A stretch of 64,000 nucleotides of DNA, taken from assembly GCF_004339465.1 (NCBI RefSeq), contig NZ_SMFY01000001.1:1798001-1862000 (forward strand). The letters run 5' to 3'. The position numbers were made by a program, and so were the translations under genes. Below the pieces are notes generated by a model. The model made no database searches and was not told the origin of the DNA. It saw only the letters and a list, made by a program, of their open reading frames with translations. Of this stretch, positions 54,172 to 62,216 are shown in pieces. Origin of the DNA: Ancylobacter aquaticus (GTDB lineage: Bacteria > Pseudomonadota > Alphaproteobacteria > Rhizobiales > Xanthobacteraceae). The first letter of the stretch is position 1; each line of letters starts with the position of its first letter.

Positions 54172-55500
54172 ATGAAATTGAAGACGGTCATTAAGAATGT
54201 GCTGCTCGGTTCGGTTGCCGGGCTTGCTATGGTCGGTACCGCTGCGGCGGCTGATCTGCCGGTGAAGGCGAAGGCTGCGGAATATGTGAAGATCTGCTCC
54301 ACCTATGGCGCGGGCTTCTACTACATCCCCGGCACCGACACCTGCCTCAAGGTTGGTGGCTACGTCACCGCCGACACCTACTACACCGACATCGACGCCA
54401 AGTCGCGTTACACCTCGCCGGACCTTCTCATCCGCAACTCGGATGATCCGGACGGTCAGAGCTACTTCCTGACCCGCGTCGGCGTTCAGCTCGACGCCCG
54501 CACGCAGACCGAATACGGCACCCTGCGTTCGTACTTCGAAGGCCGCTTTAATGCGGGTGAAGACTACGGCTTCGGTCAGGAAATCGAGACCGGCGAGTTT
54601 GACTTCAGCGACGGCTCGGTCAACTCGGCCCAGATGAAGTACGGCTACATCCAGTTCGCCGGCTTCACCTTCGGTCGCGCCACCTCGGCGTTTGACTTCT
54701 GGGCCGGCGACGGCTGGCAGGGCATTCAGCCGGGTTCGTTCTACTCGGACACCACGCTGAACGTGGTCCAGTACACCGCTGACTTCGGCAACGGCTTCTC
54801 GGCGACCATCGCTCTTGAAGACTCGTATGGCCGTGAAGACCAGTACGCGAACTTCGTTGAGCTCGATGGCCAGCAGGTTCCGGACATCGTTGCCAACATC
54901 GCTTATGAAGGCACCTGGGGTGCGTTCAAGATCGCCGGCGCTTATCACCAGATCGGCAATTACGATCCGCTGACGCCCGATCTGGCGCCGTTCTTCAGCT
55001 CGGACGACTCCGGTTGGGCCGCACTGGCTGGCGTTCGCTTCGACTTCGCTGAGACCACCACCCTGTACGTTGAAGGCGCTTACGCCTCTGGCGCTCCGGG
55101 CTATCTCGGCCTGGCCGGCACGATCCCGGTTGTCGACCTCTATGGCAACGGCATCGCTGGCTGGTATGTCGGCGGCGCGCTGATCCACTACTGGACCCCC
55201 TCGGTGTTCACCACCCTCGTTGGTAGCTACACCCAGAGCGATAACTTCCAGACCGAATACGCTTTCGTTTACGGGCCGGTTACGGATCCGTCTGTCGTCA
55301 GCGGCATCGCTTCGACCGACTTCACCGGCTACAATGTCGGCGTCAACATCGGTTGGGTTCCGGTCAAGGGTCTGACCCTCGTCCTGCAGTATGACTACCT
55401 CAGCGCCGAATACGCTGGTACCGACTACATCAACACCGCTGCGGTTTCGACCGAAGCCACCCAGAACCGCATCACCTTCTCGGCGAAGCGTTCTTTCTGA
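54172..55500 (+). CDS. Alphaproteobacterial porin (Porin_2 family)
   Basis: The 442-residue protein has a signal (MKLKTVIKNVLLGSVAGLAM, cleavage near AAA-ADLP) and the motif VKICSTYGAGFYYIPGTDTCLKVGGYV typical of rhizobial porins, with the Cys pair forming a disulfide, then a 16-strand-type barrel ending in a terminal Phe (FSAKRSF). It forms outer-membrane diffusion channels as a trimer. The Shine-Dalgarno GGGGGAG ends only one base before the ATG; a TTG two codons later has better spacing. A strong terminator follows. Confidence 0.93.
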   Translation: MKLKTVIKNVLLGSVAGLAMVGTAAAADLPVKAKAAEYVKICSTYGAGFYYIPGTDTCLKVGGYVTADTYYTDIDAKSRYTSPDLLIRNSDDPDGQSYFLTRVGVQLDARTQTEYGTLRSYFEGRFNAGEDYGFGQEIETGEFDFSDGSVNSAQMKYGYIQFAGFTFGRATSAFDFWAGDGWQGIQPGSFYSDTTLNVVQYTADFGNGFSATIALEDSYGREDQYANFVELDGQQVPDIVANIAYEGTWGAFKIAGAYHQIGNYDPLTPDLAPFFSSDDSGWAALAGVRFDFAETTTLYVEGAYASGAPGYLGLAGTIPVVDLYGNGIAGWYVGGALIHYWTPSVFTTLVGSYTQSDNFQTEYAFVYGPVTDPSVVSGIASTDFTGYNVGVNIGWVPVKGLTLVLQYDYLSAEYAGTDYINTAAVSTEATQNRITFSAKRSF

Positions 55501-55524
55501 TCTCTTCCGAGATTGGCTCTGCGG

Positions 55525-55556
55525 AAAGCCCCGGCCTTGTGCCGGGGCTTTTTGCT
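55525..55556 (+). terminator. Rho-independent terminator of the porin gene
   Basis: AAAGCCCCGGC (55525-55535) and GCCGGGGCTTT (55541-55551) pair around CTTGT, followed by TTT and TTTT. Confidence 0.93.
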
Positions 55557-55835
55557 TTTGGAACTTTGACGGTCAAAAGACGTATCCCCACCAACCCCGC
55601 ACCCCTCCGAGCAAGGGCGGAAGATGGTGCGTCTCGGAAACGAGGCCGGGCTATGGGGCTGACGGCGGGGTGTGCGAGCAGCGGAGCAGAGGCCCATTCG
55701 CACGCCGCGTCGTGCGGCTCGCCCTCCAACGCTTGCCAAAGACCGCGCTATCCAATCCGCTTGCGGGACAGGCTGATCGGCGCACGCTCTAGAGGGCGCG
55801 CTGCCGTGCGCTCGGTTTGAGGGCGGAGGTGCGCC
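55557..55835. other. Intergenic region between porin terminator and ABC-F gene
   Basis: Short frames here overlap each other and lack a ribosome-binding site or motif. No gene or RNA is called. Confidence 0.5.
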
Positions 55836-57707
55836 CTAGGACGCGGTCGCCTCGTCGAGGCTCGCCGATGCGCGCAGCCAATCCTCTTCCGTCCGGGCGA
55901 GGGCTTCGGCCGCCGCCGCGCGCTCCCGGGCCAGACGCTGCGCATCGAGCGGAGCCCGCGTGTAGAGCGTATCGTCGGCGAGCTTTGCGTCGAGCGTGGC
56001 AATGCCGCGCTCCAGCTTCACGATGGCCGCCTCCAACTCCTTGATGCGCTTGCGCAACGGCGCGGTCTCCGTGCGCCGGTCGGCTGCCTGCCGCCGCTCG
56101 TCGGCGCGGGTGCCGGACGCCTCTTTGCGCGACGCCGAGGCGCTGCGGCCGACGACAAGCTTCTGGTACTCGTCGAGATCGCCGTCATAGGGACGCACGG
56201 TCCCCTCCGCGACCAGCCAGAGGCGCTCGGCGCTGGCGTCGAGAAGTGTGCGGTCATGGCTGATGAGGATGACGGCGCCGGGAAAATCGTTGATCGCCTC
56301 GGTCAGCGCCTGCCGGGCGGCAATGTCGAGATGGTTGGTCGGCTCATCGAGGATCAGCAGGTGCGGCCCGTGAAAGGCGGCGAGGCCAAGCAGCAGCCGC
56401 GCCTTCTCGCCACCCGACAGCGCCGCGATCGTCGTATTGGCCGTCGGACCGGAAAAGCCCATCTCGGCCGCGCGTGAGCGCACCTTGGCTTCCGGCGCTT
56501 CCGGCATCAGCCGGCGCACATGGTCATAGACTGTCTCATCGGCCACGAGTTCGTCGAGCTGGTGCTGGGCGAGGTAGGCAATCTCCAGCCCGGCGGCACG
56601 CACCATGGCGCCGCTCAGCGGCGCCAGCCGGCCGGAAATCAGCTTCGCAAAGGTGGACTTGCCGTTTCCGTTGGGACCGAGCAGGGCGATGCGGTCGTCA
56701 TGGTCGATGCGGAGCGTCAGGCCGCGCAGGATCGGCTTGCCCGGCTCATAGCCGGCCGAAACACCGTCGAGAGTAAGAATGGGCGGGGAGGGGATGCGCT
56801 CGGGATGGCGGATGGAGATGGCGGCGGCCTGCTCGCTGGCGGCGGCGGCGATCGGCGCCATGCGGGCCAACGCTTTCAGCCGGGACTGCGCCTGCTTGGC
56901 CTTGGTCGCCTTGGCGCGGAAGCGCTCGACAAAGGCTTCCATGTGCTTGCGCTTGGCTTCCTGCTTGAGCCGGGCTTTCTGGTCGACCACAAGCTTTTCG
57001 GCCCGTTGGCGCTCGAAGGAATCATAGCCTCCACGCCAGAGTGTGAGCTTGCCTTGGTCGAGATGCAGGATGAACCCGACGGATTCGTTGAGCAGTTCGC
57101 GGTCATGGCTGACGATGAGCACGGTGCGGGGATAGCGGGCGAGAAAGTCCTGCAGCCATAGCGTGCCTTCGAGATCGAGATAATTGGTCGGTTCGTCGAG
57201 CAGCAGCAGGTCCGGCTCGGCGAAGAGCAGGGCGGCTAGGGCCACCCGCATGCGCCAGCCGCCGGAGAATTCCGAGCAGGGGCGTTGCTGGGCGGCGTCG
57301 TCGAAGCCGAGACCGGCAAGAATGCGTGCCGCGCGGGCCGGGGCGGCGTGGCCGTCGATGTCGACAAGGCGCAGTTCGATCTCGGCGATCCGTGCGGGAT
57401 CGCTGGCGTCAACCCGTTCCGTCAACAGCCTGGCGCGCTCGATATCGGCCGCGAGCACCACGTCGATCAGTTTCTCGGGTCCCGCCGGCGCCTCCTGTGC
57501 CACCTGGCCGATGCGGGCGGCGGCGGGAATGCGGATGTCGCCGCTCTCCAGTTCCAGATCGCCGGTGATGGCACGGAACAGCGTGGTCTTGCCGGTGCCG
57601 TTGCGGCCGACTAGCCCGATCCGGGCACCCTCCGGCAGAGCCACGGAGGCGTGGTCAATGAGAAGCCGGCCGGCAATGCGGAGCGAAATATCGTCGAGGA
57701 TGATCAT
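55836..57707 (-). CDS. ABC-F family ATPase
   Basis: The 623-residue protein has two ABC domains in one chain without membrane segments: Walker A GRNGTGKTT (34-42), signature SGGWRMRVAL, DEPTNYLD; and second GPNGNGKST, SGGEKARLLL, DEPTNHLDIAAR. The linker is rich in charged residues (RAKATKAKQAQSRLKALARM) and a long C-terminal coiled coil (KRIKELEAAIVKLERGIATL) follows. ABC-F proteins act on ribosomes (YheS/Uup/EttA type); here it is closest in plan to YheS/Uup. Convergent with the porin gene, and upstream on the minus strand of nothing related. Confidence 0.92.
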   Translation of the reverse strand: MIILDDISLRIAGRLLIDHASVALPEGARIGLVGRNGTGKTTLFRAITGDLELESGDIRIPAAARIGQVAQEAPAGPEKLIDVVLAADIERARLLTERVDASDPARIAEIELRLVDIDGHAAPARAARILAGLGFDDAAQQRPCSEFSGGWRMRVALAALLFAEPDLLLLDEPTNYLDLEGTLWLQDFLARYPRTVLIVSHDRELLNESVGFILHLDQGKLTLWRGGYDSFERQRAEKLVVDQKARLKQEAKRKHMEAFVERFRAKATKAKQAQSRLKALARMAPIAAAASEQAAAISIRHPERIPSPPILTLDGVSAGYEPGKPILRGLTLRIDHDDRIALLGPNGNGKSTFAKLISGRLAPLSGAMVRAAGLEIAYLAQHQLDELVADETVYDHVRRLMPEAPEAKVRSRAAEMGFSGPTANTTIAALSGGEKARLLLGLAAFHGPHLLILDEPTNHLDIAARQALTEAINDFPGAVILISHDRTLLDASAERLWLVAEGTVRPYDGDLDEYQKLVVGRSASASRKEASGTRADERRQAADRRTETAPLRKRIKELEAAIVKLERGIATLDAKLADDTLYTRAPLDAQRLARERAAAAEALARTEEDWLRASASLDEATAS

Positions 57708-57782
57708 GCCCGTCTTGTGCCGTGCTGCGAGCCGGCGGGCAAGAGAGGCGTGCCGCCAGAATTGAGCGGGCAGCCGCGCAGG

Positions 57783-58340
57783 TCACCCGGTGCGGGCGAC
57801 GCCGTTTTCACGCTGGAAGGCGATCAGGTCGAGCGGGGGTGCGGCGGCGTTGCCGAGGAGGCCGCTGATCAGGCAGTGCACCTGCCCGCGATGATGGGTC
57901 TGGTGGTTGAAAACATGGTCGAGCACGGTGGCGAGAGGCTGGGTGAAGTGGTCGCCGGCGACATTGGCATAGGTGAGATCGGCCGCCAGTGCCTGCGCGT
58001 CGAGGCTCTCGACATGGGCGAGAATACGCTCGTCCTCGGCAATGCGGGCCCGCGTGAGTCCCGGCAGGGTCTCGAACAGGATGGTGTCGAGCCCGCCTGG
58101 CTCCTCGCCGCTGCCGGTGATCCGGCGCATCCATAGCCGGTCACCGACCAGGATATGGTTGAGCGTGCCATGCACCGAACCGAAAAAGGCGCCCCGATCG
58201 GTGCGGTACTGTACGTCGCTGAGATGGGCGGAGGCGGCGTAAAGGCGCCGGTTCGCCCATCCATTATAGGCAGCGAAGTCGCGGTAGCGGCGTGTGACGA
58301 GATGCTCGAAGGCGTATTGGGGCGGAGTGGCTGTCGGCAT
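57783..58340 (-). CDS. DinB family protein
   Basis: The ATG at 58340 gives 185 residues (MPTATPPQYAFEHLVTRRYRD). The DinB four-helix bundle pattern is visible: His in GTLNHILVGDRLWMRRI and the pair in VFNHQTHHRGQV, the three His that bind a metal in the family. Some members are thiol-S-transferases; the precise role is not known. The gene lies 75 bases upstream of the ABC-F gene on the same strand. Confidence 0.88.
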   Translation of the reverse strand: MPTATPPQYAFEHLVTRRYRDFAAYNGWANRRLYAASAHLSDVQYRTDRGAFFGSVHGTLNHILVGDRLWMRRITGSGEEPGGLDTILFETLPGLTRARIAEDERILAHVESLDAQALAADLTYANVAGDHFTQPLATVLDHVFNHQTHHRGQVHCLISGLLGNAAAPPLDLIAFQRENGVARTG

Positions 58341-58849
58341 CGCTGGGAATCCCCCGTCCGGATGCCATCGGTGGCAACCGTATCGGGCCATAGTGCGTTG
58401 GCGAGCCGAGCCTGGCCAATTCGCTCTGGTGATCGAAGCCATCACATCCGCGATGCCCAGCGATGGCCGAGCGAATAGCGGGCGGCGAAAAAGGAAACGC
58501 CCCGATCCTGCGGGAAGCAGAACCGGAGCGTTTGCGTCGGGCCTCCGCCGGGTCGGCGGGAACGGTGGGTGCCGTCGGCTTTCCGTTGCCGGAATGGACG
58601 TATCTTGCACGTCGCGCGGCAACGGCCGCTGAACGCTTCGTTGGCGATTGTTCATGCTGCGCGCCGGAGCGGACGAGAACAAAAAATGCCCCGGCTCCTT
58701 GGGGGAGAAGCCGGGGCTGATGGGCTCGCGTTGGGGCTTGGGGGAGTGGGGATGCCGCGAGCCTAACCTTAAAAAAGAATGGAGCGTGAGCGGGACGAGG
58801 AACTGCGGGCCAATCAGGCAACCCTACCGGGTAAGCCCGACTTCACGCC
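58341..58849. other. 509-base region without a confident gene
   Basis: The left part is the dinB-like gene's upstream region. The right part holds the terminator of the small gene at 58850. Several frames exist in both directions but none has a ribosome-binding site with a recognisable product. Confidence 0.5.
58684..58718 (-). terminator. Terminator downstream of small secreted protein gene
   Basis: GCCCCGGCT and its partner AGCCGGGGC flank a loop (58688-58718). On the minus strand the hairpin is followed by ATTTTTTG. It ends transcription from the gene at 58850-59068. Confidence 0.8.
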
Positions 58850-59068
58850 TCAGTAGCAAACGGGACGCTCGACCTCGACCATGCGGCCGGCATCGCTCAC
58901 CCAGCGCGACTGCATCACGCAATCACCCGCGACCTGCTCAACCGGGATTTCCACCGTCGCGACAGGCATCTGACGTTTGAAATAACCCGTGGCGTCGGCC
59001 GCACCCACGAAGAGGGCGGTAAAACCCATGGCGGCAGCAACGGCACTGATGGCAATGGCCTTGTACAT
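58850..59068 (-). CDS. Small secreted C-x20-C protein, paralog A
   Basis: The 72-residue product starts MYKAIAISAVAAAMGFTALFV, a Sec signal ending near GAADA-TGY; GAGGTG lies five bases before the ATG. The mature part has only two cysteines, 20 residues apart (CVMQSRWVSDAGRMVEVERPVC), ending with a Tyr, and probably forms one disulfide. It has its own terminator. A similar small gene with the same Cys spacing is at 59324-59530, so the two look like paralogs. Function unknown. Confidence 0.75.
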   Translation of the reverse strand: MYKAIAISAVAAAMGFTALFVGAADATGYFKRQMPVATVEIPVEQVAGDCVMQSRWVSDAGRMVEVERPVCY

Positions 59069-59323
59069 CTCGGCACCTCATCCACCTGCCGGTGGATGAA
59101 CCACCGGAATTCATTTGGTCATTACGTCGCTCACGACTGCGGAAGGAAACACGAAGCACAAGAAACCAACTGCTGCGTCGCCACCCCAAGTGGCCGGCCC
59201 AGCGGAACGAAACGTTTTGCGTTCGTTCATCCGTATCTGCCTCATTCCGTCCGTTAACACCCCCTTAACGTGCGAACTCTTCAGGAAGTTCCAAGAGGTA
59301 ATCATGAAGTCGTGATCGCACGG
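59069..59323. other. Region between two small secreted-protein genes
   Basis: 255 bases. An inverted repeat GAACGAA / TTCGTTC lies at 59205-59228 around ACGTTTTGCG. AT-rich tracts around 59115-59165 may hold the promoter of the leftward gene at 59068. No gene is called. Confidence 0.4.
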
Positions 59324-59530
59324 CTACTGGGCGAATACGCAGCGCCTTTCCTTAACCCAGCGCGGCGCTCCCTCGGTGAACACCGCGCGGCGCTCCAGGA
59401 AGCAGGTCTTGTAGCCGGCCGGCTGCCGCGACGGATCTGTGGTCGCATCGGCGACAGGCAGGAAGGGGAGGGCGAGGAGCCCGACGAGAACAGCCGCCAG
59501 AGCCGACGCGGCGACAACGCACTTCTTCAT
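59324..59530 (-). CDS. Small secreted C-x20-C protein, paralog B
   Basis: From the ATG at 59530 the product has 68 residues, with a signal (CVVAASALAAVLVGLLALPF, then cleavage near ADA-TTD) and a mature part with two cysteines 20 residues apart (CFLERRAVFTEGAPRWVKERRC). Arg, Val and Gly occur at matching positions to the protein at 58850-59068. A frame extension to 59626 without a signal is not used. Function unknown; the pair may be periplasmic. Confidence 0.72.
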   Translation of the reverse strand: MKKCVVAASALAAVLVGLLALPFLPVADATTDPSRQPAGYKTCFLERRAVFTEGAPRWVKERRCVFAQ

Positions 59531-59750
59531 TTGGGCAACATCCTGAGCTGCGGCACGGGCCGCTCCGTTGCTAAGCAAATGAGCCCGCCGGGGTTCCGGC
59601 GCAAGGCAGGGGTTTCGAATCCACACGATCCTCCGGCGCGGGTACCAAGGCCTTGTCGAAAACGCCGCCCGCGCTTCTCTTGTCCGCGGGCGGAGGCGCC
59701 GCTATAAGCCGCTGCGAACCTTTCCCCTCGCTATCTCTAGGAAGCACGTC

Positions 59751-60173
59751 ATGGCGCTCGAGCGCACTTTTTCGATCATCAAGCCCGACGCCACCCGTCG
59801 TAATCTCACGGGCGCGATCAACGCCACCATCGAGAAGGCCGGCCTGCGTATCGTCGCGCAGAAGCGCATGCTGCTCACCCGCGCCCAGGCCGAGACCTTC
59901 TATGGCGTCCACAAGGAGCGCCCCTTCTTCGGCGAACTCGTGGACTTCATGATCTCCGAGCCGATCGTCGTGCAGGTGCTGGAAGGCGAAGACGCCGTCG
60001 CCAAGTATCGCGAAGTGATGGGCGCCACCAACCCGGCCAATGCGGCCGAGGGCACCATCCGCAAGGAATTCGCCCTCTCGGTCGGCGAGAATTCGGCCCA
60101 TGGCTCCGACAGCCTGGAGAATGCGCAGATCGAGATCGCGCAGTTCTTCGCCGGTAACGAGATCGTCGGCTGA
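59751..60173 (+). CDS. ndk: Nucleoside diphosphate kinase
   Basis: The 140-residue protein starts [20 protein letters not shown] and has the phosphorylated His117 in [12 protein letters not shown], the standard active-site sequence. It balances nucleoside triphosphate pools using ATP. The terminator at 60205 shows that it is monocistronic or last in its transcript. Confidence 0.98.
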   Translation: MALERTFSIIKPDATRRNLTGAINATIEKAGLRIVAQKRMLLTRAQAETFYGVHKERPFFGELVDFMISEPIVVQVLEGEDAVAKYREVMGATNPANAAEGTIRKEFALSVGENSAHGSDSLENAQIEIAQFFAGNEIVG

Positions 60174-60204
60174 CCTTATCGCCGTCTTCGGCCAACAGCG
60201 TTCG

Positions 60205-60240
60205 CACCCCGTCCGGTCCGGCGGATGGGGTGTTTCTTTT
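60205..60240 (+). terminator. Rho-independent terminator of ndk
   Basis: CACCCCGTCCG (60205-60215) pairs with CGGATGGGGTG (60222-60232), including one G-T pair, followed by TTTCTTTT. Confidence 0.88.
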
Positions 60241-60393
60241 CGCACAGCAGCGTAGATTAAGCGTCCGCAGCATCATTTGCTGCAAAAAATGCGGTATTCG
60301 GGCTTGGCCACCGCATGGATTATTATGTATGTTCCTGCGATGGGCGCTGCGGGGGTCCGGCCATGGAGAAGTGGCCCGCAGCGGGGATGCCGT

Positions 60394-60407
60394 TAATGGC
60401 GCGCCAA
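60394..60407 (+). repeat. TAATGGCGCGCCAA, copy 1
   Basis: First of two identical 14-base elements upstream of terC1; its core TGGCGCGCCA is a perfect 10-base palindrome. It may be a dimeric regulator site. The spacing to copy 2 is 66 bases. Confidence 0.5.
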
Positions 60408-60459
60408 GAGCGCCCGGGAGTGGGCCCGCCGGAGCCACCTCCTCTTGCCTCACCAAAAA

Positions 60460-60473
60460 TAATGGCGCGCCAA
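60460..60473 (+). repeat. TAATGGCGCGCCAA, copy 2
   Basis: Second identical element, starting 75 bases before the terC1 start codon at 60535. See copy 1. Confidence 0.5.
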
Positions 60474-60534
60474 CGCCGACAGAACAAACTTGAGTCCTGC
60501 CCGCATCCGGGTGGGAAGGTGAGGGAATGACCAC

Positions 60535-61236
60535 ATGGATTATCTTGAGCCGCTCTTCTGGCTAGCCCTGTTAAAAATCATCTGGATCAACGTCCTGCTT
60601 TCCGGCGACAATGCCGTCGTCATCGCCATGGCGTGCCGCTCGCTGCCCGACAGAATGCGCCGCACCGGCATGATTCTCGGTGCCGCCGTCGCGGTTGGCA
60701 TGCGTATCGTGTTCACGGCCATCATCGCGGTGCTGCTGGGCCTGCCCTGGCTGCGCGTCATCGGCGCGCTGGCGCTGATGTACATTGCGGTAGACCTTGT
60801 GCTCCCCGAAGAGGCCGATGAAGGCGGCGTCGCGGCGCACGACAATCTGTGGCGCGCGGTCGGCACCATTGCCGTCGCCGATCTGGTGATGAGCCTCGAC
60901 AATGTGGTCGCCATCGCCGCCGTCGCCGATGGCAACTGGACGCTCATCATCATCGGCCTGGTCATTTCCATCCCCATGATCATCGCCGGCGCGGCGCTGA
61001 TCATGAGCCTGCTGGCGCGCTTCCCCTTCCTGGTGTGGGCCGGCGCGGCTTTGCTGGGCTGGGTCGCGGGCGAGATGTTCGTCTCGGATATCAAGGTGCT
61101 GGATTATTTCGGCGAGGCGATGGTCCACCACTATGAATACGCGGCGGCGGCTGCCGGTGCGGTGATCGTGCTCGGCACGGGCTGGGCCCTGGCCCGGCTG
61201 AAGGGTTCGCATGCGGCGGGACCGCACGGCTCGTAA
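60535..61236 (+). CDS. TerC family membrane protein (first of two)
   Basis: The 233-residue protein has about seven membrane helices and the conserved LSGDNAVVIAMACRSLP and MSLDNVVAIAAVADG motifs, with Asp residues in membrane that in this family line a metal path (NAVVIA, DNVVAI). TerC relatives export manganese or assist metal loading of membrane proteins. It is followed by a second copy after 166 bases. Two identical 14-base palindromic elements lie upstream. Confidence 0.9.
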   Translation: MDYLEPLFWLALLKIIWINVLLSGDNAVVIAMACRSLPDRMRRTGMILGAAVAVGMRIVFTAIIAVLLGLPWLRVIGALALMYIAVDLVLPEEADEGGVAAHDNLWRAVGTIAVADLVMSLDNVVAIAAVADGNWTLIIIGLVISIPMIIAGAALIMSLLARFPFLVWAGAALLGWVAGEMFVSDIKVLDYFGEAMVHHYEYAAAAAGAVIVLGTGWALARLKGSHAAGPHGS

Positions 61237-61258
61237 TGTAATCGGGATTCCCTCCCCA

Positions 61259-61293
61259 GCAGCGCCCGCGACCTCACCCGTCGCGGGCGCTGC
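61259..61293 (+). repeat. Hairpin after the first terC gene
   Basis: GCAGCGCCCGCGA and TCGCGGGCGCTGC form a 13-base stem around nine bases. It is followed by CCGTTTGG, a poor T-run, so it is a weak terminator or a stabilising hairpin that lets some transcription pass to the second copy. Confidence 0.6.
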
Positions 61294-61402
61294 CCGTTTG
61301 GACGGTACATTCTGGCGTACTTAATAATGTATTCCAGAGATGTCGCCGGTGGGCTGGGAAGTCCTTCCCCTGTTTCTAAATTCGACCCTCGGAGAGGACA
61401 CG

Positions 61403-62146
61403 ATGGATTTCTCAAGCCCGATCTTCTGGGTGGCACTGCTCCAGATCATCTGGATCGACCTGCTGCTTTCCGGCGACAATGCGGTGGTCATCGCGCTCGC
61501 CTGCCGCTCGCTGCCCGAGAAGCAGCGCAAATGGGGCATTCTGCTCGGCGCCGGCGCGGCGGTGGGCCTGCGCATCATCTTTGCGCTCGTGGTCTCCTAC
61601 ATGCTCGGCGTGCCGTTCCTGAAGGTAGTCGGTGGCGTGCTGCTGTTCTGGATCGCCATCAAGCTGGTGCTCGACGAGGGCGCCGAGGGGCATCATGTCG
61701 AAGGCGCCGACAGCCTGTGGAAGGCGGTTCGTACCATCGCCATCGCCGACGCGGTGATGAGCCTCGACAATGTGGTGGCCATCGCCGCCGCCGCGCGCGG
61801 CCATGCGGAGCTGTTCATTTTCGGCCTGCTGCTCACCATCCCGCTGATTATCTTCGGCTCGCAGTTGATCCTGAAGCTGATTTCGCGCTTCCCGATCCTC
61901 ATCTGGTTCGGCGCGGCGCTGCTGGGCTGGATCGCTGGCGAAATGCTGGTCAGCGACAAGGTGGTGCTGGAGACGATGCAGGGAATGGCTCCCTGGCTGG
62001 TCGACGTGATCGCCGATCCCGAGGACCCGGTCGGGCTGAAGCCCTCCGCCATCCCGCACTATCTCGCGGCCGTGGTCGGCGCGGTGTTCGTGATCAGCTT
62101 CGGCTGGATCGTGAAGAGCCGCCGCCGCGAGGCGACCGCGCACTGA
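61403..62146 (+). CDS. TerC family membrane protein (second of two)
   Basis: GGAGAGGA before the ATG at 61403 fixes the start; 247 residues. It shares the whole plan with the first copy (LLLSGDNAVVIALACRSLP, VMSLDNVVAIAAAARG, FGAALLGWIAGEMLVSDK) but has a longer, more polar tail (IADPEDPVGLKPSAIPHY). A tandem duplication is the simplest origin. Role as for the first copy. Confidence 0.9.
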   Translation: MDFSSPIFWVALLQIIWIDLLLSGDNAVVIALACRSLPEKQRKWGILLGAGAAVGLRIIFALVVSYMLGVPFLKVVGGVLLFWIAIKLVLDEGAEGHHVEGADSLWKAVRTIAIADAVMSLDNVVAIAAAARGHAELFIFGLLLTIPLIIFGSQLILKLISRFPILIWFGAALLGWIAGEMLVSDKVVLETMQGMAPWLVDVIADPEDPVGLKPSAIPHYLAAVVGAVFVISFGWIVKSRRREATAH

Positions 62147-62180
62147 GCGTGGGCGTAACCGCGTAGGTGTAAAAAAGGGA

Positions 62181-62215
62181 GGCGCTCCGCTAGGATACTG
62201 GCGGAGCGCCTTTTT
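62181..62215 (+). terminator. Terminator-like hairpin directly ahead of the molybdopterin oxidoreductase
   Basis: GGCGCTCCGC (62181-62190) and GCGGAGCGCC (62201-62210) form a perfect 10-base stem, loop TAGGATACTG, followed by TTTTT. It ends terC2 transcription. The only Shine-Dalgarno-like GGAG (62203-62206) of the next gene, ten bases before its ATG, lies inside the right arm. Confidence 0.85.
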
Positions 62216-62216
62216 C

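Larger units (their letters stand above)
60241..60534 (+). promoter_or_regulatory. Upstream region of the first terC gene
   Basis: 294 bases containing two exact copies of TAATGGCGCGCCAA. I looked for a yybP-ykoY manganese riboswitch, which precedes some terC genes, but found no convincing match. No gene is called; a frame at 60230-60493 has no product features. Confidence 0.45.

Noticed and set aside
60241..60534. Possible yybP-ykoY manganese riboswitch before terC1
   Set aside because: Some terC genes have it, but I could not find the conserved loops or core here.
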